This document shows, one piece after another, positions 5,869 to 12,077 of a stretch of 12,077 nucleotides of DNA. Each line of letters starts with the position of its first letter. Position 1 is the first letter of the stretch. Below the pieces are notes generated by a model that did no database searches, was not told the origin of the DNA, and saw only the letters and a list, made by a program, of their open reading frames with translations. The translations under genes were made by a program, and so were the position numbers. The stretch covers positions 1 through 12,077 of the forward strand of contig NZ_JAKIUR010000068.1 of NCBI RefSeq assembly GCF_021647475.1, in the 5' to 3' direction. The stretch comes from Lutibacter sp. Its GTDB lineage: Bacteria > Bacteroidota > Bacteroidia > Flavobacteriales > Flavobacteriaceae.

Positions 5869-7227
5869 ATGAAACTAACTTTTTTAGGTGGTGCTGGTAC
5901 CGTAACAGGTTCAAAATCATTATTGGAAACTAATTATAAAAAATTATTAATTGATTGTGGTTTATTTCAAGGATTAAAAGAACTACGGTTAAAAAACTGG
6001 GAAGAACTTCCAATTAATAGTAGCGAAATTGATGCCGTATTTTTAACACACGCTCATTTAGATCATTCTGGCTATTTACCTATTTTAGTTAAAAATGGGT
6101 ACAAAGGCAAAATTTATTGTTCAGAAGCAACAAGAGATTTAGCTAAAATAATATTACTAGATAGTGGTAAAATTCAAGAAGAAGACGCACATAGAGCTAA
6201 CGAACATCATTACACAAAACATGAAAAGGCAGTTCCTTTATATGACAAAGAAGATGCTGCAAATACACTTCCACATTTTCAAACCATTGAACTTAATAAA
6301 TGGTTTGATTTGGATAATAATATTAAATTCAAATTTTTAAATAGTGGTCATATTTTAGGAAGTACTTTTATTCTATTTGAAATCAATGGTAAAACGTTTG
6401 TTTTTTCTGGTGATGTAGGTCGTAAACACCCTATTTTATTAAACAGATATGAATATATAGAAAATACAGATTATTTGGTAATTGAATCCACTTATGGAAA
6501 CAGGTTACATGAGCAGGTAAATATAAAAGATACTTTGCTAAACCATATTTTAAAAACTTATGAAAGAGGTGGAACTTTAATTATTCCTACATTTTCAGTA
6601 GAACGAGCACAAGAAATTATTTATTTATTAAGTATTTTAAAACGAGAAAATAAACTCCCAAAAATTCCTATTTACTTAGATAGTCCAATGGGTGTAAATG
6701 CTACCGAAGTTTATTTAAATCATAAAAATAATCATATTTTAAATGATGATGATATACAAAGTATGCTAACAACCGTGCATTTAGTAAGTGATGTTAAAAC
6801 TTCTAAAGCGATAGTACGTGACAAAAAACAAAAGATTGTATTAGCAGGAAGCGGAATGATAACAGGTGGAAGAGTTTTACATTACCTAGAAAATTTAATT
6901 TCAGATCCAAAAAATACTGTTTTAATAGTTGGATATCAAGCTGCAGGAACACGTGGTAGAGCGTTAATTTCTGGAGATCATGAAATTAAATTCTTTGGAA
7001 AATATCATACGGTAAGAGCTGAAGTAGCTGAAATTACAGGCTTTTCTGGACATGCAGATCAAAGTGAACTATTAGATTGGTTAAAGCATTACAAAAATCC
7101 TCCTACACTTACTTTTATAAATCATGGAGAACCACATCAAAGTCAGGCATTAAAAACTAAAATAAATAATGAGCTTGGTTGGAAATGCACCGTTGCTAAA
7201 ATAGATAAGGAATATTATTTAGATTAA
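5869..7227 (+). CDS. Metallo-beta-lactamase / beta-CASP ribonuclease-like protein
   Basis: A 452-aa cytoplasmic protein of the beta-CASP branch of metallo-beta-lactamases, related to CPSF73-like and bacterial RNA-cleaving enzymes. All metal ligands are seen: motif 2 HAHLDH (H61, H63, D65, H66), motif 3 SGHILGS (H161), motif 4 SGDVGR (D182). The beta-CASP motifs are ESTYGNR (E206), PTFSVERAQE (240-249), SGHAD (H395) and INHGE (H419), with the GSGMITGGR loop at 327-335. This completeness predicts an active two-zinc nuclease; RNA as substrate is inferred from the family. It lacks the C-terminal extension of RNase J, so it is not RNase J. A weak -7-like TAAGTTTA lies at 5824-5831. It is transcribed divergently from the cupin and converges with a lipoprotein gene 9 bp beyond its stop. 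Confidence 0.93.
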   Translation: MKLTFLGGAGTVTGSKSLLETNYKKLLIDCGLFQGLKELRLKNWEELPINSSEIDAVFLTHAHLDHSGYLPILVKNGYKGKIYCSEATRDLAKIILLDSGKIQEEDAHRANEHHYTKHEKAVPLYDKEDAANTLPHFQTIELNKWFDLDNNIKFKFLNSGHILGSTFILFEINGKTFVFSGDVGRKHPILLNRYEYIENTDYLVIESTYGNRLHEQVNIKDTLLNHILKTYERGGTLIIPTFSVERAQEIIYLLSILKRENKLPKIPIYLDSPMGVNATEVYLNHKNNHILNDDDIQSMLTTVHLVSDVKTSKAIVRDKKQKIVLAGSGMITGGRVLHYLENLISDPKNTVLIVGYQAAGTRGRALISGDHEIKFFGKYHTVRAEVAEITGFSGHADQSELLDWLKHYKNPPTLTFINHGEPHQSQALKTKINNELGWKCTVAKIDKEYYLD

Positions 7228-7236
7228 CTGTTTTTT

Positions 7237-7809
7237 TTAATTAAACCAAATGGTGAAATATTTGATTTTTGCCATATCTGGAATTTGGTTTAAAGACACT
7301 TGTTCTCTACTAAATTCACTGATTCCCAATTCTTTTTTATCTATAGAAATTGTTGCATTTAATTCATCTATAAATAATGTTGCAGAAGTTAGCGTAGTTT
7401 CAATATTATTTACCAAATAATTTTCATTAATATCTTTAAAGGTAGATTTTAAGGAGATTCCTTTATCCGTAACATAGTTAGGGTCGTATATTCCAACACT
7501 TTTTATCTTTGATAAAGAATCGTTTTGTTTACTTGCTGTTATTTCTAATAATTTTTTTCCAGATTTGGAATAAATATCATATTCGTCATCGTTTAAAGAA
7601 AATATTTTTTGGGAGTCAATGGTCTCTGCTAAAGGTTTATTTGAAACTATAGAATCATTTTTAAATATATTACTCAAATCTGCAATTGTAGTTTTTTTAT
7701 TAATATTACCAACCATTCCTTTTTTCACCTCATACTTATTTGTATTGGTACATTGAATAAAAAATAACATTATAATTATGAAATAAAATAATCTTTTAAT
7801 AAGTGTCAT
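7237..7809 (-). CDS. Predicted lipoprotein of unknown function
   Basis: I do not recognise this 190-aa protein. It starts MTLIKRLF with a hydrophobic run and a cysteine at residue 20 (FFIQC), which fits a lipoprotein signal; glutamine before the cysteine is unusual, but Bacteroidota lipoboxes are loose. The residues after it (TNTNKYE) lack the acidic stretch of known surface-export signals in this phylum, so a periplasm-facing anchor is more likely. The rest is soluble, lysine- and aspartate-rich, with a beta-strand-like C-terminal half (about 125-190) and a KTTIADLSNIFKNDSI segment (39-54). There are no catalytic motifs and no cysteines beyond C20. It lies downstream of the YjgR-like ATPase on the same strand with a 76-bp AT-rich gap, so co-transcription is possible but not shown. 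Confidence 0.75.
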   Translation of the reverse strand: MTLIKRLFYFIIIMLFFIQCTNTNKYEVKKGMVGNINKKTTIADLSNIFKNDSIVSNKPLAETIDSQKIFSLNDDEYDIYSKSGKKLLEITASKQNDSLSKIKSVGIYDPNYVTDKGISLKSTFKDINENYLVNNIETTLTSATLFIDELNATISIDKKELGISEFSREQVSLNQIPDMAKIKYFTIWFN

Positions 7810-7885
7810 TTACAATTTTATTTTTAATATGTTTAATTTAATAAAACGTTTTTATTTTAATTTTATTTAAAAAAAGACTGGTATT

Positions 7886-9406
7886 TTATAAAACTCTTTT
7901 TAATATACCTAAAACGCCTCTAATAAAAGTAGCACTTGTTACTACTTTTAAAATAGGATTCATCCTAGTACTTCTTGTTCTTCTCTTTCTGCCTGAAGAA
8001 TAAGACTTTTTAGATTCTTTCTTTTTCTTTTCAACTTCTTCTTTTTTATTAATACTTTCAATTTTTCTATTCAAAATTTCAAAAGCACTATCTCTGTCAA
8101 TAGTTTCGTTATACTTATAAAATAATTGAGAGTTTTTTATTAGTTTTTCTAACTCTGTGTCAGTAAGTATATCCATCCTACTCATAGGGGCTCTCATCAT
8201 GGTTGCAGCTAACGGAGTTGGTTTTCCTTTCTCACTTAAAACGGAAACAAAAGCCTCTCCAATTCCTAAAGAAGTTAACGTTTCAGCTACATCATAATAT
8301 TTTGAATCTGGATAATTTTCAGCAACCAATTTAATAGCTTTTCTATCTTTTGCTGTAAACGCCCTTAATGCATGTTGAATTTTTAGCCCTAATTGTGCTA
8401 AAATATCTTCTGGAATATCCTTTGGATTTTGAGTAACAAAATACAATCCAATACCTTTTGAACGAATTAATTTTACAATATTTTCAATTTCAGAAAGCAA
8501 TGCTTTTGATGCTTCTCTAAAAATTAAGTGGGCTTCATCTAAAAATATAATTAATTCAGGTTTACCACTATCACCTTGTTCTGGAAAAGTACTATAAATT
8601 TCCGCCAATAATTGCAACATAAACGTAGAAAATAATTTTGGTTTATCTTGAATATCGGTTAAACGCAAAATAGAAATAATACCTTCCCCTTTATCATTTT
8701 TTCTAACTAAATCCTTAACGTCAAAAGATCGTTCTCCAAAAAACAATTCACCTCCTTGTTGGTCTAGCTCAATAATTTTACGTAAAATAGTACCTGTACT
8801 TGCAGTAGAAATTCTTCCATATTCTTTTTGAATTTCCTCTTTACCTTCTTCAGTTGAAAATCGTAAAACTTTTTTAAAATCTTTTAAATCTAATAATGGT
8901 AATTTTTGATCATCGCAATATTGAAAAATAATGGAAACAATACCACTTTGTGCTTCATTAAGGTTTAATATTCTGGATAATAATACCGGACCAAATTCTG
9001 ATATCGTTGCTCTTAATCGAACTCCATTTTGCTCTGAAATAGTAAGTATATCAACAGGAAATCCTCTTCCTTTAAACGGCAAACCAATGGCAGCCATACG
9101 CTCATCAATTTTAGGATGACCAGGACTAGGTTCAGCTAAACCACTTAAATCGCCTTTAATATCCATTAACAAAACAGGAATTCCTTTTTCTGAAAGGTTT
9201 TCTGCCATAACTTGCAACGATTTAGTTTTACCCGTACCAGTGGCACCAGCAATTAATCCGTGCCTGTTTAATGTTTTTAATGGCACTTTTACAAAAGCAT
9301 CTTTTAATGTTTCACCAGCTAGCATTGCCGATCCTAAAACTATATAATCACCTTTGGTGCGGTAGCCGTCATTTATCTCGTTAAAAAAATCTTCTTTTGC
9401 AGTCAT
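7886..9406 (-). CDS. HerA/FtsK-type P-loop ATPase, YjgR (DUF853) family
   Basis: A 506-aa member of the YjgR family, P-loop ATPases of the HerA/FtsK superfamily whose cellular role is not established. Visible motifs are Walker A GATGTGKT (54-61), the family motif DIKGDLSG (82-89), Walker B IIFLDEAH (286-293), the RSKGIGLYFVTQNP segment (315-328, with the sensor TQNP), and the GEAFVS strand near 383. The C-terminus has a lysine/arginine-rich linker (451-482) followed by a short hydrophobic-basic tail (NPILKVV...RGVLGILKR), as in other YjgR proteins. There is no NurA nuclease partner nearby, which argues against a HerA-NurA end-resection pair. It is transcribed away from queE across a 105-bp AT-rich gap; I found no convincing -7 element for it. 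Confidence 0.88.
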   Translation of the reverse strand: MTAKEDFFNEINDGYRTKGDYIVLGSAMLAGETLKDAFVKVPLKTLNRHGLIAGATGTGKTKSLQVMAENLSEKGIPVLLMDIKGDLSGLAEPSPGHPKIDERMAAIGLPFKGRGFPVDILTISEQNGVRLRATISEFGPVLLSRILNLNEAQSGIVSIIFQYCDDQKLPLLDLKDFKKVLRFSTEEGKEEIQKEYGRISTASTGTILRKIIELDQQGGELFFGERSFDVKDLVRKNDKGEGIISILRLTDIQDKPKLFSTFMLQLLAEIYSTFPEQGDSGKPELIIFLDEAHLIFREASKALLSEIENIVKLIRSKGIGLYFVTQNPKDIPEDILAQLGLKIQHALRAFTAKDRKAIKLVAENYPDSKYYDVAETLTSLGIGEAFVSVLSEKGKPTPLAATMMRAPMSRMDILTDTELEKLIKNSQLFYKYNETIDRDSAFEILNRKIESINKKEEVEKKKKESKKSYSSGRKRRTRSTRMNPILKVVTSATFIRGVLGILKRVL

Positions 9407-9499
9407 TTAATATTTTTTTGTTAAAAATAAGATATATAAATCAAATTAAAAATTTCATTATAAATTAATTTCAAATTATTTATAGTGAAGTAATATGCT

Positions 9500-9507
9500 T
9501 AAATTTG
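9500..9507 (+). promoter_or_regulatory. Bacteroidota -7 element abutting queE (leaderless start)
   Basis: TAAATTTG is a perfect TAnnTTTG match ending only 4 bases before the queE ATG at 9512. Since transcription normally begins about 4-7 nt after this element, the mRNA would begin at or next to the start codon and have essentially no leader. No TTG -33 element is seen at the standard spacing. Confidence 0.45.
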
Positions 9508-9511
9508 CGAA

Positions 9512-10144
9512 ATGATAAATGAACACACCCAACAGCTTATTAATAAAGGTGAAATGCTACCTTTAATGGAAGAATTTTACACCATTCAAGGAGAAGGATT
9601 TCACACCGGAAAAGCAGCTTATTTTATAAGAATTGGTGGCTGTGATGTTGGTTGCCATTGGTGTGATGTTAAAGAAAGTTGGGATGCTAACTTGCATCCT
9701 CCTACTGAAACCATTAAAATTGTACATAATATCAGCAAACAAGCTAACACAGTAGTAGTTACTGGAGGCGAACCATTAATTTGGAATATGGATTATTTAA
9801 CTAAACTACTAAAAGCTAAAGGATTAAAAACGCATATTGAAACTTCTGGTTCTTATAAACTAACAGGAAATTGGAATTGGATTTGCCTTTCTCCAAAAAA
9901 AACGAAGCTACCTTTAAAAGAAATTTATAAAAAAGCAAACGAGTTAAAAATAATTGTTTTAAATAAACACGATTTTAAATTTGCCGAAGAACAAGCTGAA
10001 AAAATATCTGAAAAATGTGAACTTTTTTTACAACCAGAGTGGAGTAAAAGAAAAGAAATAATGCCGTTGATTGTAAATTATGTAATGAAACATCCTAAAT
10101 GGAAAATTTCATTACAAACTCATAAATATTTGAATATACCTTAG
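9512..10144 (+). CDS. queE: 7-carboxy-7-deazaguanine synthase (radical SAM)
   Basis: A 210-aa radical SAM enzyme that converts 6-carboxy-tetrahydropterin to 7-carboxy-7-deazaguanine on the way to queuosine in tRNA. The substrate-binding start EEFYTIQGEGFHTG (20-33) is followed by the [4Fe-4S] motif C44-xxx-C48-xx-C51 in GGCDVGCHWCD. VVTGGEP (72-78) is the SAM-binding GGEP motif, and HIETSG (108-113), SPKK (131-134) and LQPEWS (182-187) match the family. The start at 9512 is kept because the N-terminus with NKGEMLPLMEEFYTIQGEG is typical of flavobacterial QueE as I know it. No other queuosine genes are in the window. Its stop TAG overlaps the TAA of convergent cmk by four bases. Confidence 0.94.
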   Translation: MINEHTQQLINKGEMLPLMEEFYTIQGEGFHTGKAAYFIRIGGCDVGCHWCDVKESWDANLHPPTETIKIVHNISKQANTVVVTGGEPLIWNMDYLTKLLKAKGLKTHIETSGSYKLTGNWNWICLSPKKTKLPLKEIYKKANELKIIVLNKHDFKFAEEQAEKISEKCELFLQPEWSKRKEIMPLIVNYVMKHPKWKISLQTHKYLNIP

Positions 10145-10833
10145 TCTTTATTGATAATTTTAAGAGCTATTTTATAAATTTTTTGAAATTGTTCTTCTAA
10201 ACCCAACTTTGAATTATCAATCTCAATAGCATCACCTGCCTTAATTAAAGGAGAATCTTTACGCGTTGTATCAATAAAATCTCTTTCTTTCACATTTTTT
10301 AATATTGAGTCAAAAGAAACCTTATCTCCTTTTTTAGTCAATTCATCAAATCTACGTTTAGCTCTAACATCTGCAGATGCCGTTATAAACAATTTTAACT
10401 CCGCTTTTGGAAAAACAACGGTTCCAATATCTCTACCGTCCATCACAATACCTTTATTAATTCCCATTGCTTGCTGTTGTGTTACCATCTTTTTTCTAAT
10501 TTCAGAAACTTCAGCTACTTTACTCACCAAATTGGAAACTTCTAAAGACCTTATTTTACTTTCAACATTAACATTATTTAAATAAATCTCTCCATAACCT
10601 AATTTCTCATTAAACTTAAATTTTAATTCAATTTTTTCTAATGCTATTATCAATTTATTTTTATTGAATTTATGCTTAGAAATTAAATCATGTTGCATAA
10701 AATATAAGGTAACAGCTCTATACATTGCTCCAGAATCTACATAAATATAATGTAATTTTTTAGCTAATTGCTTAGCTATAGTACTTTTTCCTGTGGATGA
10801 AAATCCATCTATTGCAATTGTAATTTTTTTCAA
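10141..10833 (-). CDS. cmk: Cytidylate kinase
   Basis: A 230-aa (d)CMP kinase, cytoplasmic, phosphorylating CMP and dCMP with ATP. P-loop GFSSTGKST (10-18), the nucleotide-binding YVDSGAMYRAVT segment (31-42), MDGRDIGT (131-138) with the ASADVRAKRR (152-161) segment, and the lid region RDFIDTTRKDSPL (184-196) are all present and the length is normal. It is the second gene of a tight pair: it starts 4 bp after the porQ stop, so it is almost surely co-transcribed and translationally coupled with porQ. Confidence 0.95.
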   Translation of the reverse strand: MKKITIAIDGFSSTGKSTIAKQLAKKLHYIYVDSGAMYRAVTLYFMQHDLISKHKFNKNKLIIALEKIELKFKFNEKLGYGEIYLNNVNVESKIRSLEVSNLVSKVAEVSEIRKKMVTQQQAMGINKGIVMDGRDIGTVVFPKAELKLFITASADVRAKRRFDELTKKGDKVSFDSILKNVKERDFIDTTRKDSPLIKAGDAIEIDNSKLGLEEQFQKIYKIALKIINKD

Positions 10834-10837
10834 TTTG

Positions 10838-11848
10838 TTAATTTAAATTTATTAATAGGCTGAAAGTACTCGAATTAGAAGTAGGATGATATTTAGAAAA
10901 CGCATAATTCAATTTAATTTTATTCATTTTTAAACCAAATCCTGCCGTAAAACCAGCAAATGAACGCTGATTTACAAAATTTAATTCTTTTGCTCTTCTA
11001 AAATTATATCCAAACCTAAGATTAAATACACCTTCCGAAAAAAGTTCAGCTCCTACTGAAATATGTCTAAAAGCATTATCTAAAAAAGATATCTTTTCTT
11101 GTGTAACATTACCATTTAAATCAGTCGTTTGGTTTGAAGGATTACTATATGCTAACTTCCATTGCTGTAAATTATCCATTGTAAAATACCAAGTTAATGG
11201 TACATTTTCTAATTTATATGATGCACCAAAATCAATTTGAAATGGTAATTTTTCTCTATCACTATCAAATACTGTTATTTGATAACCTAAATTCCTAGCA
11301 ACAATAGTAAATACATAAGGAACATATTCATTAGAAAATAATAGTGCAAAATCTCCACCTATTCCAAAGGATGAGTAATTTTCTATTACAGAATTTATTA
11401 CTTTAATATTGGCTCCAATGTGAAAATCAGAATTTAAAATATTATAAGAATATCCTAATGAAAACATAAAATCATATGCTTTAAAGTTTCCGGTTTCAAT
11501 TCCTGATTCATCAGCACCAATAAACTTTCCATAATTTAAATAAGTAATATTTGAATGAAATGTACCTATTTGTCTATTAATCATATGAGCAAATGCAACA
11601 GATGTAATAGACACATCAGCAAGATAATTCACATAGTTCACTGATAATTCATTATCTATATTATTATTTATTGAAGATGGATTCCAAGTTGGCTGGTTTA
11701 CATTATCCAAAATAGTTAAAACCCTTCCTCCTAATGCTGTTTGCCTTGCTGAACTTGATAAATTCAAAAAATTGAAAACATTCTCACCCCCAGTTTGAGA
11801 ATAACCAATAAAGGAGCAAAAAAATATACAAATCCAACTTTTTTTCAT
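10838..11848 (-). CDS. porQ: Type IX secretion system outer-membrane protein PorQ
   Basis: A 336-aa outer-membrane beta-barrel of the PorV/PorQ/FadL-like type. In the type IX secretion system, PorQ works with PorZ in the surface complex that attaches cargo proteins. A signal peptide is visible: MKKSW, a hydrophobic core, and a likely cut after GYS at about residue 18. The start of the mature protein, GGENVFNFLNLSSSARQTALGG (about 20-41), is the hallmark of PorQ. The rest alternates aromatic and polar residues as in transmembrane strands, and the protein ends in a strand with no extra domain (SLLINLN). The family assignment rests on these motifs and on pairing with cmk, which I recall as common in this phylum. 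It lies just downstream of the rRNA operon terminator; a weak -7-like TTAATTTG occurs at 11857-11864 on the minus strand. Confidence 0.88.
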   Translation of the reverse strand: MKKSWICIFFCSFIGYSQTGGENVFNFLNLSSSARQTALGGRVLTILDNVNQPTWNPSSINNNIDNELSVNYVNYLADVSITSVAFAHMINRQIGTFHSNITYLNYGKFIGADESGIETGNFKAYDFMFSLGYSYNILNSDFHIGANIKVINSVIENYSSFGIGGDFALLFSNEYVPYVFTIVARNLGYQITVFDSDREKLPFQIDFGASYKLENVPLTWYFTMDNLQQWKLAYSNPSNQTTDLNGNVTQEKISFLDNAFRHISVGAELFSEGVFNLRFGYNFRRAKELNFVNQRSFAGFTAGFGLKMNKIKLNYAFSKYHPTSNSSTFSLLINLN

Positions 11849-11856
11849 ACTAAATG

Positions 11857-11864
11857 CAAATTAA
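11857..11864 (-). promoter_or_regulatory. Weak -7-like element before porQ
   Basis: On the minus strand TTAATTTG matches TAnnTTTG at 7 of 8 positions, with T in place of the A. It ends 8 bp before the porQ ATG, so the leader would be very short. It is the best candidate for a porQ-cmk promoter between the rRNA terminator and the gene, but it is weak. Confidence 0.25.
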
Positions 11865-11911
11865 AACTAAAATATTAGTATAACCGAAAAAACACACATA
11901 AATTATAAAGA

Positions 11912-11950
11912 AAAAATAAAAAAACCTTCAATAGTTAAATTGAAGGTTTT
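11912..11950 (-). terminator. Intrinsic terminator of the rRNA operon
   Basis: A perfect 12-bp stem (11921-11932 with 11939-11950) around a 6-nt loop, with CCTTC/GAAGG as its GC core. On the minus strand it is followed by a run of Ts broken by a single A. It starts about 6 nt beyond the 5S 3' end and therefore ends the rRNA transcript before porQ. Confidence 0.85.
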
Positions 11951-11955
11951 AAAAG

Positions 11956-12063
11956 AAAGGCGGTGACATACTCTCCCACCGGTTGGCAGTACCATCTGCG
12001 CTGATAGGCTTAACTTCTCTGTTCGGTATGGGAAGAGGTGAGCCCTATCGCTATAACCACCTT
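11956..12063 (-). rRNA. rrf: 5S ribosomal RNA
   Basis: A 108-nt 5S rRNA of the large ribosomal subunit. On the minus strand, the 5' end AAGGTGGT pairs with the 3' end ACCGCCTT to form helix I. Conserved blocks follow in order: CACCTCTTCCCATACCGAACAG, GAGAAGTTAAGCC, and AGCGCAGATGGTACTG near the start of the last third, then GGTGGGAGAGTATG. Ends are set by the helix and may be off by 1-3 nt. The rest of the operon (23S, 16S) must lie beyond the right end of the window; 12064-12077 is AT-rich spacer. Confidence 0.96.
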
Positions 12064-12077
12064 AAAATTTTAGTTAT

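Noticed and set aside
7840..7854. AATAAAA/TTTTTATT palindrome between the ATPase and lipoprotein genes
   Set aside because: The stem is AT-only with almost no loop, expected by chance in this base composition; not a credible terminator.
8931..9119. 62-codon open frame on the + strand
   Set aside because: It is antisense to the YjgR-like ATPase, with no start context or recognisable protein.
1..12077. CRISPR arrays, tRNA genes, prophage or defence genes
   Set aside because: None is seen: no spaced direct repeats, no tRNA cloverleaf in the short intergenic gaps, and no integrase, transposase or nuclease-toxin gene.

Overview
The window reads as a piece of chromosome from a marine-type flavobacterium (Bacteroidota, Flavobacteriia). 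The evidence is a strongly AT-rich sequence, Bacteroidota-type promoters (TAnnTTTG) instead of Shine-Dalgarno sites, a gene for the type IX secretion protein PorQ, and protein sequences that look flavobacterial throughout. Lutibacter, Polaribacter and Tenacibaculum relatives would all fit; the genus cannot be settled from this window.

Layout. Bases 1-260 are non-coding and hold a cluster of inverted repeats, including a GC-rich CTGCC-type hairpin that looks like a dispersed repeat. Next come a secreted methionine-(R)-sulfoxide reductase (msrB, +) and, convergent to it, a CoA-disulfide/persulfide reductase fused to a rhodanese domain (-). From the next divergent intergenic region a + strand block runs ffh (SRP54), then a four-helix-bundle 'IVP/S23' gene, then folD. 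The small S23 gene is bracketed by 28/30-bp imperfect inverted repeats built of degenerate heptamers, so it looks like a small mobile cassette dropped between two housekeeping genes. A small cupin (-, TTG start) meets folD tail to tail. Next are a beta-CASP metallo-beta-lactamase RNase-like protein (+), an unrecognised lipoprotein (-) and a YjgR/HerA-like ATPase (-). queE (+, probably leaderless) follows, with the operon porQ-cmk (-) convergent to it. The window ends in the 3' part of an rRNA operon on the minus strand: 5S rRNA and its terminator, just upstream of porQ.

How the genes relate. Most are housekeeping: membrane targeting (ffh), one-carbon metabolism (folD), tRNA queuosine synthesis (queE), pyrimidine nucleotide metabolism (cmk) and RNA processing (beta-CASP protein). 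Two neighbouring genes deal with sulfur redox chemistry: msrB repairs oxidised methionine outside the cytoplasm, and the CoADR-rhodanese handles CoA disulfides or persulfides inside. porQ-cmk is tightly coupled, with a 4-nt gap.

I do not see a large undescribed system (no CRISPR, prophage, defence island or biosynthetic cluster). The best candidates for new biology are the inverted-repeat-flanked S23 cassette, the repeat cluster before msrB, a CRP/FNR-like dyad before the CoADR-rhodanese gene, and a cupin that has lost the usual metal ligands.
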